From contig NC_083340.1 of the NCBI RefSeq assembly GCF_019175385.1, forward strand, positions 20,968,336 to 21,032,335: DNA of 64,000 nt, given 5' to 3'. Below the pieces are notes generated by a model that did not search any database, was not told the origin of the DNA, and was given only the letters and a program-made list of their open reading frames with translations. The first letter of the stretch is position 1. Every line of letters begins with the position of its first letter. The translations under genes and the position numbers were made by a program. This DNA comes from Lycium barbarum. Taxonomy: Eukaryota > Streptophyta > Magnoliopsida > Solanales > Solanaceae. This document shows positions 1 through 11,545 of the stretch, piece after piece.

Positions 1-11
1 TTTAATACACG

Positions 12-379
12 TACGAACTACGCTGACCTGATTCCCATGGGGGATACGTAGGCAGCCCACATAGGGTTCGATTGCAGTATAACAGAAAATTCAAAAATCC
101 TTATACAAGGAGAATTACGCATAACCTGATTCCCTCGGCGGGATTCATAAACTTTCAACATACGGAACAGTCGTATTTAGTTAGAAATCCAACAAACCTT
201 TAACCATTACAAGACAGAACTACACTGACCTGATTCCCTTGGCGGGATACGTAGGCAATCCACATCGGGTTCGGTCCTTTTATTAAATTTCAAACCGTTT
301 TCCTTTTTTATGAACCTTACGAACTACGTTCTGACCTGATTCCCTTGGTGGGATACGTAGGCAACCTTACAAGGTTCGG
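12..379 (+). repeat. Tandem array of a ~100-bp unit with a GGGATACGTAGGCA core
   Basis: Four imperfect copies begin near 12, 115, 208 and 319. Each carries a CTGACCTGATTCCC block; three continue with GGGATACGTAGGCA and end in GGTTCG, while the copy at 115 is more diverged. Related single copies occur at about 5789 and 5946-5992, at the other end of the same internal region, so the array brackets the larger repeat. No coding content is seen. Confidence 0.75.
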
Positions 380-782
380 TCACATCACAACATAAGTTTA
401 GTATACCCTTCTGAGCCTAAAACTGGGGCATATTTTGAAAGATATAGACAAAAGAGCGGTTGGACATCGACAAGATTAAGGCTATTAGACAGGAAATATT
501 TTAGACAAATGACTTTTCAATTGTTTCACAAGTATCACAATCTGAAGTTGGCAGAAATATTTTACAACTTATATACATATATTTATATATATATATATAT
601 CTTTCCTTACATACACACATTTACATATATATATTTCACAACTTATATACATATAGCTACATTTCCTTATACATATACTTACATACCTACCTTTCAAATG
701 AAATACTTTCTTTCAATTGTTTCACTACTATTCATCTACTGAGGCTTGAACGGAGATCACAAGATCCAAACAAACAAGACAA

Positions 783-1010
783 ATGGAGCGCCAACAACGT
801 CAAGCTTCGGGTCAACACGAATCAGCTTCCCCCTCCCAAACTAAGAATTTTTCTTTGAGTGCAGGAATTAAAAGACCACGAGACCAACAGTCAAGTCCAT
901 CAATCATGGCCGAAAACATCATTTGGCTCATTATGGCCTCGCCTCAAAAGCCAAACGGCTTTATTTCCAACTTTATCTTTATTTTTATTTTTATTACAAT
1001 AACTTTATGA
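783..1010 (+). other. 75-codon open frame in the Tat 3' region, unrecognised
   Basis: ATG-initiated frame whose first half is rich in Gln, Ser and Lys and whose last 15 residues are hydrophobic (repeated Phe-Ile). I recognise no domain. It lies between the two tandem arrays of the retrotransposon, so it could be a remnant of an accessory frame or chance. I lean towards chance. Confidence 0.15.
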
Positions 1011-1059
1011 CTTTATTAACAAATATACCTGTTTTGTAGGTTGTCGAGATTGAAGACGA

Positions 1060-1233
1060 ATTAAATCAGGATTACGTGTCATTAGTTTGGCTTGTCACGA
1101 TACTGTCAACATCATCAGCCAAACGGCTATACTATCACTTTCCCCTCTCTACTTTATCATTTATTTTACCAATTTTAATTACTTTATCCTGAACTTTACA
1201 GGAATCTACATTCTTATCATTCACTTTACCTAC
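1060..1233 (+). repeat. Left fragment of a ~150-bp tandem array
   Basis: Carries the same sequence blocks as the array at 4667-5560: AGCCAAACGGCTATACTATC, runs of ACTTTACC, and GAACTTTACAGGAATC. It was separated from the rest by insertion of the solo LTR at 1234-4666. Its last five bases (1229-1233, CCTAC) are the left copy of the target duplication. Confidence 0.8.
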
Positions 1234-2120
1234 TGTTATACCCTATCTTAACCGGGGTCAAAATAGTTTACAACATCCGGGTAATTCCGGGGTTATTTAA
1301 AGTTAAGAGTCGTCACCTAATTATTTACGGTGAATTAGGGCACCTAAGGCTAATTAAAGTAATTATCCAATGTTGATTTTATTTTAAAGTCTACGAAACC
1401 AAATGATTCTAGGTACGGGTTCAATTAATCTAGAGGGAAGGTATTAGGCATTCTCTAAATTCCATTAATAATGGTTAACCGACCGAACTTAAGGTTAATT
1501 AGGCTAAGTATAAGTTGTAAAAATTATGTATTAACCTAGAAGGTAGTTAAACTAAGAGGAGTGAGAATTAGCATTTAAAAGTGAAAGGTAGTGACTCATT
1601 TTGTATTTGAAACCAATTGACACTTAAAAAAGAATGTTGTGGGATTAAAAAAAAAACTCTTTCCTTATGGGACCTAATAACTTTCTAATTCCTTCCAATG
1701 TGAAATTACTTTTTTTCACTATGACCTAACTGAACTTGAACTTTCTTTAATCTCAATTTCTCTTTCTTTCTTTTTTAATCTCGTCTTCTTTTGTTTTGTC
1801 ATTAGCAGTGTTGATAATTCTTCACCTTCTTTATATTCATTTAAAGCTTAAGCTCCACTTTGCATTAGTATTTGTAACTGTTGTTCCTATTGTTATTTCA
1901 AACATACTTTTTGTATTAAGGAATGGGAACAAATTCTCTTATTCTTCTTGGTATTGCTAGTTTCTTCTAATAGATCACACATAGAAAAACATTCTAATGC
2001 AAATAAAGTAAACAACGAGCAGAGAGATATGCAAAATTAGAGTAACGGAAAAAAACACATATATTTAAATGGATTCGGCCCATTTTAAGGCTGCTGCTGT
2101 CCGCTACTGTGGACTGTTTT

Positions 2121-2215
2121 CTGTTGGGCTTCGGCCCAGCAACCTTCACATATTGTTGCGGATGGCTGAATGGGGCTGACTCGAGAGAAATTTGTGTTGG
2201 GCTTTTAGCCCAACA
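2121..2215 (-). other. Paired GGGC/GCCC hairpins inside the Tat LTR
   Basis: Two inverted repeats: CTGTTGGGC-TTCG-GCCCAGCAA at about 2121-2143 and TGTTGGGCT-TTT-AGCCCAACA at 2195-2215. The pair recurs, similarly spaced, in the LTRs at 40158-40244 and 60137-60287. It lies downstream of the LTR TATA box in the sense direction, so it could be present in the element RNA. Confidence 0.7.
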
Positions 2216-3877
2216 CCGAATGCGGGAAATCATGAGTCCCTTGGACTCGTATGATCATGCATAAAAAAATGAAAATAAAAAGGATTAGTACAAGGGATTT
2301 GTGATACCCATACTTCAGTCAAAAAAGAAAAGAAAAGAAAAGGCAGCAGTTGAAGCTTAGATGAAAAGAAAGAAAAGGGAATAAGAGGCAGCACAATCAC
2401 ATAAAAAAAAAAACAGTAAAGCAACCACCAAACAACAATCTTGCTCAAAATAGGTATCAAACGAAAAATTGATCCAGCCAAACATAGTAAACATTTATTG
2501 GAAATTTTCAGCAGCCAAATTAATCTAAAAGCAGTATTTTCAATAGTCAATAATAACTCCGCTCAGGACGGAAACTGAAATGTAACCTAAATCGTGGCAG
2601 ACACTCGGTTCAAAAAGGGAGTAGTTCGCGGCCAAAGGTACAAAAGCAGACTGGTTAAAATCACAACAGTTCGTGGCTGTAAGTGAAGCAGAAAATGGCT
2701 AAAATGTAATACTTCATGGATTACAAACAAAGTCAGCCATCAAACAAAGCCACGACTTCATAATTCTTTAAACTATGAACACTAAACAGGTAGTACAAAC
2801 TGTAACTCATGATTTCTAACAGATTACCAAACGCATGTTCTTCAATCGGCTTACCAATTCTAACTACGGCATAATAAACACAGTAAACTATTTAAGCGAA
2901 TATAAATACCAGCCTAGATTTAAAGCCTTTGTGGTGCGGTAAACTAAGTAGACAACTAGAGCGTAAGTTTTAATAGGGTTCTAAATATAACAAAACTTAC
3001 CAACATTCATCACAGTTATACAGAGATGAACACATTTGTTTGATAACAGCCACATCGTTTATGTTACAGCTGATTCAAAGTCTTAATCGCAACAACTATT
3101 CTGGGTTCCTCTGATCGGGATAGACTCAACACATGCATATTCTCATCTCAAGCGCCTCAACATATACACAAATGATTTTATCTTAAGTGATCTGCAGGCA
3201 GGCACCGGACCAGTAGTTTCATAACTGTAGCTTCAGAGAAACATCCCTTTTAGAACTACCAAAGAAAAAACAGAGGCTAATTGTTCGGCTGAAGACGAGA
3301 ACAGGTTCGAGTAAAAACTGGAATGTAGAACTAAAAACGTATGCGTTTGAAGGCTAAAATATATAACCTAACAGCCCATACTAAGTCATTTTGAACAGAT
3401 AAAGAGCATTAAAATCGTGAGCGATTCATGCTTCACAATTCACAGACCAAAACAAAGTAAAGTGACGATGCTTACGAACTCGATTAAGCCTTGTTGGACT
3501 CTAAATAACACAGAAACGCCGAATTAAGAAACTAATTGGAAATGCTACACAGCAGCAGAACATATACAGTTTCAAGTCTAGCCATGATTTCAACACAACA
3601 TTATCAGCTAAAGAAACTAAACAACAGACGATATTACCTTTTTGTGGTACAGTGAAGTGGGGACGTCAAGCCTCGAATCTACACTCGAACGTTAGTATCT
3701 TCGAGCTTGCGTATGCTCGGATTCCAAAACAGTAATAGAATGAAAGAGAGTAAAAAAATGTTTGGTATTTTAAAGTTGACGTCAAATAACAAAATGAGAC
3801 AGTTTTTTTTTGTATTTTCGGAGAATTGGAGTTGCTCCCCCCCAAAAAAACCTCCTTTCGGCTGAGGCCTTAAAGCC

Positions 3878-3885
3878 ATTTTATA
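3878..3885 (-). promoter_or_regulatory. TATA box of the solo LTR
   Basis: Minus-strand TATAAAAT at the expected place, about 0.8 kb inside the LTR 5' end. Equivalent TATA motifs occur in the other Tat LTRs at 7078, 49286 and 63897. Confidence 0.5.
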
Positions 3886-4666
3886 GTAGACGAACTAGGG
3901 TTTTCACCCGTTTTTGGGCGGGATTTCAGGTTGAATTTTGAAAACGAATCACAAAAAGACGTTGAATCTGAAACCCTCTGTTTCGTATCCGTAGATTTTC
4001 AGATAAAGCAAAAAGCATTTTTGTCATCTCGTGTTGACTCGATCGTTGAAGACAGGAGAGAGAAACTTGTATAGAAATGGCAAGACCAAATCTGCCATGG
4101 CTGAAAGTGAATCGTCTCTTGTGTTGAAGAGGATAGGGGTGAAAGAGAGAGGAGCGAAGAGGGAGGAGAGAAACTGATCATGTGCGGCTGCATTGAAGAA
4201 AAGTGATGGAACCCTATGTTTCAATATTTTGAATGGACCGGGTCGGGTCCGGGTATTTTGGCTGGGCTGGACCGAATTATTAAGAGATGTGGGCTGGTCC
4301 AATTAAAGTGTGGGCTGGTAGAGTTAAAAAATATTGTGTTTGTATTTTGGGCCATTAATTTGGCTGGAAAATATTGGTCCTTCCTCCTTTATTTAATTCC
4401 TTTTGGGTTTCTAATTTAACAACTAGTACAATGAAGACAATTAATAATTAGTATGTAGAAAGTAAAGATTTAATAAAGTATAATTAATTTAACGAGTACA
4501 AAAATCCGAAAATAAAATGATGACGAACCATTTTGAAATCTGAGATAAAGTAACGCTAGTAATGTTGATAGTAAAATAGTGAAAATAATGTGTTTAGCTC
4601 GTCAATAAATTTAAAAGCTCGAGGAAATAAATTCGAATAAAGGAGGGACAAAATTGGGTGTGAACA

Positions 4667-5560
4667 CCTACTTTAACCACTTTACCCTGAACTTTACAGG
4701 AATCAACATTAAGTCTCCGAAGACAACCGGAGACATCATTTGGCTATTCAGCCTCTTCTGCATTAGCCAAACGGCTACACCATCACTTTACTTTACCAAT
4801 TACTTTATCATTTACTTTACCAACTTTAACTACTTTATCTTGAACTTTACAGGGATTATCATTAAGTCTCTGAAGACAATCGGGGGCACCATTCGGCTAT
4901 ACAGCCTCATATACATAAGCCAGACGGTTACACTATGACTTGACTCTCTACTTTATCATTCACTTTACCAACTTTAACGACTTTACCCTGAACTTTACAG
5001 GAATTATCATTAAGTCCCGAAGACAACCGGAGACGTCATCCTACTTTACGACCTTACGGGAATCTTCATCAAATCTCCGAAGACAACCAGAGATATCATA
5101 TGGCTATACAACCTCATTTTCATAAGCCAGACGGCTGCACTCTTACTTCATTTCTACTTCATTAATTACCTTATCATTCACTTTAATAACTTTACCTTAA
5201 TTTCACAGATACCATCAAGTCCCAAAAACATCCGGAGACTTCACATGGCTACACAGCCTCCTCTGCATAAGCCAAACGACTACACTTTTACTTTACTCTC
5301 TACTTTATTACTTTACTTTACCATCCACTTTACCTACTTTAACGACTTTACCTTAAATTCCGCAGACATCATTTATCATCAAGTCCCGGAAGACAGCCGG
5401 AGACTTTATTATTATCATTGAAGTCGCCAAATACAACTAGAGATATTATTACATCTTCAGCATAAACGTCACGCATTCATTCGAGTCCCTGAAGACAACC
5501 AGAGACAACATTTGGACACACGACCTCATTATAAGCCACGCGGCTTCATCTTCATTCTCA
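4667..5560 (+). repeat. Tandem array of a ~150-bp unit
   Basis: Units are anchored by (A)AGTC..CGAAGACAACCGGAGAC at about 4711, 4864, 5012, 5071, 5217, 5381 and 5482. Spacings are 153, 148, 59, 146, 164 and 101 bp, so one unit is shortened. Each unit contains complementary GGCT and AGCC blocks (GGCTAT..CAGCC and AGCCA.ACGGCT) that could fold, followed by pyrimidine-rich ACTTTACC runs. The array continues left of the solo LTR at 1060-1233. Confidence 0.85.
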
Positions 5561-6140
5561 CACTCATATTTACTTTACATTTTCAACTTTACCCCGAATT
5601 ATTACTGATTTTGACATGAATTTCAGTTTTGGCAGAAAGTACAATCTACAGAGACACAGCACAACGTGGAACTTTATCTTACGCAGTGAACTGGGGCAAT
5701 TTGCTGAAGAGGAATATCAAACTCACAAGCAAAGGTCACGGATCTACTCTCGAACTCAATTCCGCCTACGTCCACGAACACGTGATACGTAGGTTAATGT
5801 TTCTTTCATATCCACCGCTAAAACTCTACTCAATCAACTCTTTTCACAATCTTGTAGTCTTACTATATCCCAGTCTTACCATAATTCAACACTAGGGCAA
5901 AAAGCGTAGCGTAGGTATCGATCCGCTTCTTTCGAACCACATACAACTTGATTCTCATAAAACCCGAGATATGTAGGCAACTCGAGACTGGGTTCCGCCA
6001 TAATTCTTTCCATCCTATAATATTTTCCACCAATTCTCCTAACCCATATTTTCTTAAGTTCTTCCAAGTCATATTTGTTGGTCGGAACAAAATTGGCTAC
6101 TACGTCAACTTCTTCGCCCGAAAACTCTTACATCGTCTCC

Positions 6141-6157
6141 GGTCGAAGAGGGGCATC
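6141..6157 (+). other. Polypurine tract of the Tat element
   Basis: GGTCGAAGAGGGGCATC directly precedes the LTR start. This is where plus-strand DNA synthesis of an LTR retrotransposon would be primed. The position fixes element orientation and the LTR boundary. Confidence 0.75.
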
Positions 6158-7430
6158 TGTTGACACCCAATTTTGCCCCTCCTTTATTCCAATTAATAAA
6201 TCAATATCTTATTTTACCCTTACTTTATTATAATTTCTACTACTACTATATTGTTAAATATTAATACGTTGTACATCGCTGCTTACTTATTATATATTGA
6301 TCATAAGATATAACTTAGATAATATTTTACTCTATTATTACTTTGCTTATATTTTATATACTAATGATAAGATTATTATATTAACTCTAATTATGAAATT
6401 TATTATTATTGTTATTATTATTATTAGTATTATTACTACATAATACATTTGATCTAATCTAGAAGCCAAAGAAAATGTGAGAAGAATGGATTTTCAAAAT
6501 TAAAACAAGTGTCAAGTCCTCATGTATATACATACTAATACACACGTGTATACATGTATATCAGGTATATACACTTGTATATAGGCCCATTCTTTTCATC
6601 CAAATCTGGACCGAGCCCAATCCATTTAAGGATTTGACCCGGCCCAGTCCAGCAAAATACAAAGGGGCAAAAGCCTCAGCCATCTACCCTAATTTCCCCA
6701 ACACAGCCGCACACCCCCCCCCCCCCCACACGCCGCTTTCTCTTCCTCTCTCCCTACTCTCTCTCTCACCCCCATTTTCAGCAAAATCTCAGTGCCCTTT
6801 CGCCGTAAACAGTCTCGTCTCTCCATTTTCGCACAAAAAATCATCCATACGTCTGCTTCACTTGCTTACTCTGTCGTTGACAGAGGAGAATCTTCCATTT
6901 TTGGCTTCGAGACGCGGACAATCTTCAATACCAGAGAAGATCTGTCCTTTTTGAGCAAGATTTGAAGCAAACCACGTGAAAAACCTCAACGTTCGGATTA
7001 GTAAAACGTTGACTCAATTTCGAAATTCAAGTTCAAAACCCCGCCCAGATTTCGAAACCCTAGAGTTGAAGCTTCACTATAAAATGGACTTACACTCTCA
7101 GCCAAGAAAAAAAAAGGAGGAGAAAGGAGAAAAAAGATACGAAGCCCGACTTTTTTTTATCTGGTTCAATTCATCAAAAACACGGATTGAGGATTGAACA
7201 CGGGATTAGAGAAGGGACAAGTTCTCTGTCATCGAGTCTTAAGTTTCTTTTATTCAGGTCTTGATTTTCTTTTAAATCAGAAAACACTTCTGTTGAAAAT
7301 ATAGGATTCGGGACTGAAAATTATCATCGAAAAGATAGCCTCGTTCTAAAAAAAAACAGCCACATATTACTCTATTTTCACTTTCCAATTTGAAACTTTA
7401 GTTACTTTAATCGGGTTTGGGGTGGGGGGG
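6158..7430 (+). mobile_element. Truncated 3' LTR of the Tat element
   Basis: Starts TGTTGACACCCAATTTTGCC immediately after the polypurine tract. It carries the same kind of 5' half as the LTR at 48462: an AT-rich stretch, then GGCCCA-rich sequence, then a TATA box. The distal half ending in GGTATAACA is missing; similarity fades near the G-rich tract at about 7424-7442. A C-rich homopolymer lies near 6714-6727. Open frames at 6634-6954 and 6976-7197 lie inside the LTR and are not considered genes. Confidence 0.75.
7078..7084 (+). promoter_or_regulatory. TATA box of the truncated Tat LTR
   Basis: TATAAAA about 920 bp inside the LTR, corresponding to TATAAAT at 49286 in the plus-strand solo LTR. 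Confidence 0.45.
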
Positions 7431-8040
7431 GTGGGGGTGGAGGAGACTGACGACGATCCACTTTACTATTGTATAGAAACTCATGTTTCTATATAGTAGT
7501 AATATCTCAATAAAAATCACCTAGTCATACTTGCCATGTTTCGACGACCAAAAACTGATGTGGCATTTATATCAGTCCACATGGACTTAACTAATACCAA
7601 AATTAAAACTATAAAACCCGACCTAGCAACCTAATTTCAATTTAAAATAGGGAAAATAACCCTCTATGACTATTTAGGAAAAATAATTACCCGAAATAGC
7701 CCATGTTTGTAAAATTACCCGAAATGGCCCAATTTGTACCCTCACTACAATTGAAAAAAAAACGTTGTATATTGTTGTATACAATTGAATTTTCTTGGAC
7801 ATAAACACCTCTTATACATTATTATACACTTTATACATTATTATGCGCTTTTATAGAAGGTTGATACATTGTCTGCTCCAGATGTATAAAATTGTATATT
7901 GTTGTATAATGTTGTATATTGTGAAAAAGTAGCTATGCGGGGTGTAAGTTAAAAATATGGCTACGCCAATGTAATTTTGTATGCTAAATTGTACGTTATT
8001 GAAATTTTCCCTTTAAACCTTGGCCCTTGCGTTATTTTAT
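7431..8040. other. AT-rich intergenic repeat sequence, possible small MITE
   Basis: No gene seen. A segment from 7649 (GGGAAAATAACCC) to 8012 (ATTTTCCC) has short inverted ends, and its inside is full of short TGTATA/TATACA words. It may be a decayed MITE, but no clear target duplication could be defined. Confidence 0.3.
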
Positions 8041-8551
8041 AAATGGGAAAATAACAACTTTGGTCGCTGAGTTACGTTATTTCAATTTTGGTTTTTGGTC
8101 CATAAAATGGACAGAAGTTAAGCCCTTAACAGATTTATCGTAAATAAGGAAGATGAACAAAAAAAAAAAAAAACTTGAACTATTGGAAATGTAACAAAAA
8201 TGTTCTTCGTTTGGTCTTTGGTCCAAAAATACTCCTGAATTATTGGAAATGGGACAAAAATTCCAGCGATGTTAGCAAACAGGTTACCGGCCCAATTATG
8301 CTCGTATTTGGACCTACAGCCTCCAGGCCTCTTGTAGCTCCTTTAAAAACTTATATCTTTGTTGAGATGGACTCCAAGTTGGAAAAAGACCATTTGTTTG
8401 CACGAATTGCCCTTCTTTTGGGGTGGTCTTTAACTTTTGCCCCTCATATTTGTGGTCTTTAAATTTTGCCCTTCGCTTGGATACCTGAGGTTCTGGGTTT
8501 GAACTCCCGCTCAGGCACAAAATAAAAAAAAAATTCGCAAGACAGGGCTGG
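8041..8551 (+). mobile_element. Left part of a foldback/Mutator-like DNA transposon
   Basis: Left end of an element interrupted by the chromovirus at 8552-19272. Bases 8390-8545 match the reverse complement of about 19739-19890: both contain AATTGCCCTTCTTTTGGGGT, GGTCTTTAA..TTTTGCCCCTC and ATTCGCAAGACAG. The outer ends (GGGAAAATAACAA at 8044, and the complement of 20020-20032) also pair. Removing the chromovirus and one GCTGG copy gives an element of about 1.27 kb. No transposase is present, so it is non-autonomous. Superfamily is inferred only from the long inverted ends. Confidence 0.7.
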
Positions 8552-11344
8552 TGTCACGCCCCGAACCATGGCCTGGACGTAACACGACACTCGGTGCCTG
8601 ACTGCATGTGACCGAGCGAACCACATGGCTTGTTGAATCATCATGATACATAACATATGCGGAATATAACGTGAATGCATGATGAGCCTTTATAAAACAT
8701 GTTAAGTCATAATACTTAATAAAATACTTGTTTAAACATGAGTGAGCCAAAATGGCTATACGACTCCAAATGTCTGACATGACATAACTGAATTTTCTAG
8801 TCTATGAAACCTCTATCATGAGTCTGACTGTAAAACATACTTACTGGGACAAGGCCCCCAGCATACCTTTAGATGCATAATTAATCATAAACAAAAGTTG
8901 ACTAAACCTCGAATGAGATGGGGCTCACCAATAAGCAGATACGAATGTTGTCCTACTGAGCAGATGTGTCGTCCTGTATATCAGTACCTGCATCGTGAAA
9001 TGCAGGCCCCGGATAATAAAAGGGGACGTCAGCACATTGAATGTACTGGTATGTAAAACAACTGAATGAAATAACATGAGACATGAAATAACATGATAAG
9101 AACTGAAACTGAAAACCTGGACATGAACATGAGCATGAGCATGAGTACATAAACATGAAATTGAAACTGAGTACTGGAACTGAACATAATCATGAGTACT
9201 GTAAGCATGAGATAATCTGTAATAATCTGTAATGATCTGTAATATTCTGTAATACCGACATGAACCACCACGGGAAGAAACGTGGAGTCTGATCTCTGCC
9301 CGATCAGCTAAGCCATCTCGTACCTTGCCGGGGCACGAGACATGAACATGACATGAATGGATCCAAATCCCTCAATGGGGAAAATATGAAGGAATCGTCC
9401 TATCTGGGCGGAGTGATCCTTATCCTACGTTGGCATACGTAGTTTCAGGCTATCTGAGCCTTCTCGGTATTAATACAACTCCCGAACATGAAAATAATAT
9501 AGTTGGCTAAGAAGCCCATGACTTTCGTGAATTAACTTGTGCTTGTCTTGGAAATCATGATTTCACGAAATAACTTGTAAACATGGTTTCATGAAATAGC
9601 TTGTAAACATGTTCTTGATTTATGAGTAATACAATAGTTCATAATCATATATTTGTAATTGACTTGAAAACATGCTTGTAACTTGTAAAATAAAATCATA
9701 CCGTTTCATATGAACATAATGAGAACACATGAGAAAGAATTCATGATTCATGGAGTAAGCTAGGATTCCTAATATCCGTAATGTAAGGTTAGGAATACAA
9801 TAACGAACATAGATACAAAATTTATGTACATACATACGTAATTACGGGCTACCAATATGTTGGGTTTAATGCCCTAGGATTTGAACTTCATAGATTTTAA
9901 GAAACGGATCATGTGGAAGAATGTAGAGATTCCCACATGTGGATGGAAGTTCTACATACCTTGACTTCCTGCTTTTGAGTGTATCACAATGTCCTTCAAT
10001 CCCTTCAACTTTAATCTATAGCAATACAGGTCATAGGGACTCTATATTAGCAACAATATCTATGTTTTGTTCATCTAAGCATTTTATCAAACACTTGGTG
10101 GGCATGAAGCTCCACAACCTTCATTAATGGTGTTTTCTTCCCCCAATCCCCATTCTATTACTTCTAGCTGATTCTACAATCTCAATAAGATGTAATTGAC
10201 ATCCTTCTTCATCACCCATATGAATACAACAATCCCAAGTCAACAATCCAAAAACCCTAGCATAGTTCATATAATTCTCTTTATCAAACCCATTTACTAT
10301 TCTCCCAAGAACTTATCAACACTTTAATCATCATGAAACATCATAAAACTTACCTTGGTTATTGTAGGAATAAGCCTTGAGTTGAAATGCTTCACTTGAA
10401 CAAAACCCTAGTTCCACCTTCTATGGAATTTCTTAACTTGAATGGATTTGATGTGTTTTTCACACTTAGTTTTGTGGATTGATGAAGTGGATCTTTTGTT
10501 TCACTTGGATTCTTGCATATGAAGTGTTTGGATGGTTCTAGAGAACCCTTGAGTCATGTAGGAGAAATGGGAATGAAAAAAAATGGGTTTGGGTCTCTTA
10601 TTAATATCTTAAAATCTGACCCATCGGGCAATTCTACGCCCATTTTTACGGACCGTCAAACTGTTTGACGGACCGTCAAAATGGTCCGTAAAACTACCCA
10701 GCAAAAATTGAGTTTCTGTTACCATTTTACGCTGTCTTGAGTCAATTTGACGGACCGTATAATTGTTTTACGGACCGTCAAAATGAACCGTAAAACTACC
10801 CAGCAAAATATGGTTTTCTGTGACCATTTTACGCTGGCTTGAGTCAATTTTACGGATCGTATAATTGTTTTACGGACCGTAAAATTGAACCGTAAAACTG
10901 ACCCTCAAAATATCATTCTCTGTGACCATTTGACGGACCGTATAAATGTTTTACGGACCGTCAAAATGTTATACGAACCGTCAAATGGTCCGTCAAAATT
11001 CCTCTGCTCGGACAGTCTGTCGTATAATGGGCATAACTCTTTGCACAGATGTCCGTTTGAGGGCCATAATATACTGTTGGAAATCTATATCAAGGGGCTA
11101 CAACTTTCATCAAGGAAGTCTTCCCAAAATCCAAATTAATAGAGGGGTTATGGTTGTTGGAAGTAAGACCTTCCATAAACTCACTTGCAAACATGCCCCG
11201 TAGAGTGACTTCCAACTTTTCTTTTCCCAAAGACATTTATTATGACTTAATTGGTTTTCAGAACACTTCCTATAACCCTCATATTGGTTCCATTATATTA
11301 TCATCTTATGATTCAAACTTCGTCCGAAGTTACGAGGTGTTACA
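8552..11344 (-). repeat. 3' LTR of the Del/Tekay-type element
   Basis: On the minus strand it runs TGTAACACCTCG...GGGGCGTGACA. It is the downstream LTR because the polypurine tract abuts its right edge at 11345. The small open frames inside it are mirrored in the other LTR and are not genes. Confidence 0.95.
10643..10999 (-). repeat. Cluster of ACGGACCGT palindromes in the 3' LTR
   Basis: About ten copies of the palindromic word ACGGACCGT or one-base variants, each flanked by TTTT/AAAA or TTTG/CAAA. Adjacent copies can form TTTTACGG..CCGTAAAA stems. The cluster lies 345-700 bp from the LTR sense start, just upstream of an AT-rich stretch that is a plausible promoter. An equivalent cluster is at 18572-18927. 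Confidence 0.8.
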
Positions 11345-11360
11345 ATATCTCCCCCTTGGG
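11345..11360 (-). other. Polypurine tract of the Del/Tekay-type element
   Basis: Minus-strand CCCAAGGGGGAGATAT abuts the 3' LTR. It follows the GAGGACGAATG-type sequence that commonly precedes it in this group. Confidence 0.85.
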
Positions 11361-11545
11361 ATCATTCGTCCTCGAATGATAACCATTCGGGATTCTACAA
11401 AAATTTCGCCAGAGTTTCCCCTGTAATAAGGCACTACCAACCTGTCACAACAACCCATAATATCATTGCCTCACAGGGCTACATCACAATAGCATTATAA
11501 ATTGGCCACACACGGCCAAAAGCATGACAAGAAAGCTTACATACC

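Larger units (their letters stand above)
1234..4666 (-). mobile_element. Solo LTR of a Tat-type Ty3/gypsy element
   Basis: A 3433-bp LTR in reverse orientation. Read on the minus strand it begins TGTTCACACCCAATTTTGTC and ends GGTATAACA, with TG...CA termini. It is flanked by a perfect 5-bp target duplication, CCTAC, at 1229-1233 and 4667-4671. No internal region is attached, so it most likely arose by LTR-LTR recombination. It matches the LTRs at 39786-42803 and 59057-64000 (same orientation) and shares both termini with the plus-strand LTR at 48462-52475. Confidence 0.93.
1..6157 (+). mobile_element. 3' internal region of a Tat/Ogre-type Ty3/gypsy retrotransposon
   Basis: Non-coding 3' part of a long LTR retrotransposon whose gag-pol would lie left of the window. 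It is recognised by what follows it: a purine-rich tract at 6141-6157 directly abuts a TGTTGACACCC LTR start at 6158. The interior holds two tandem arrays (about 100-bp and about 150-bp units) and no recognisable protein domain. Large repeat-rich 3' regions are typical of Tat/Ogre elements. A solo LTR of the same family is inserted at 1234-4666. Family assignment rests on the LTR start and architecture, not on a reverse transcriptase, so the lineage is inferred. Confidence 0.7.

Noticed and set aside
509..742. 77-codon frame rich in Tyr and Ile
   Set aside because: It is a readout of TATA/CATA microsatellite-like DNA; no protein character.
2230..2550. 106-codon minus-strand frame with hydrophobic stretches
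   Set aside because: Lies inside the Tat solo LTR; low-complexity Phe/Leu from A-rich DNA.
6634..6954. 106-codon Ser/Pro-rich frame
   Set aside because: Inside the truncated Tat LTR just upstream of its TATA box and built on a C-rich homopolymer and CTCTC repeats.
8953..9271. Cys/Ser-rich minus-strand frames in the chromovirus LTR
   Set aside because: Produced by ACATGAGCATG-type short repeats and mirrored in the other LTR at 16875-17078; LTR sequence, not genes.
10885..11426. Several overlapping plus-strand frames of 84-90 codons, repeated at 18813-19324
   Set aside because: They are antisense to the chromovirus LTR promoter region and duplicated only because the LTR is; no domain.
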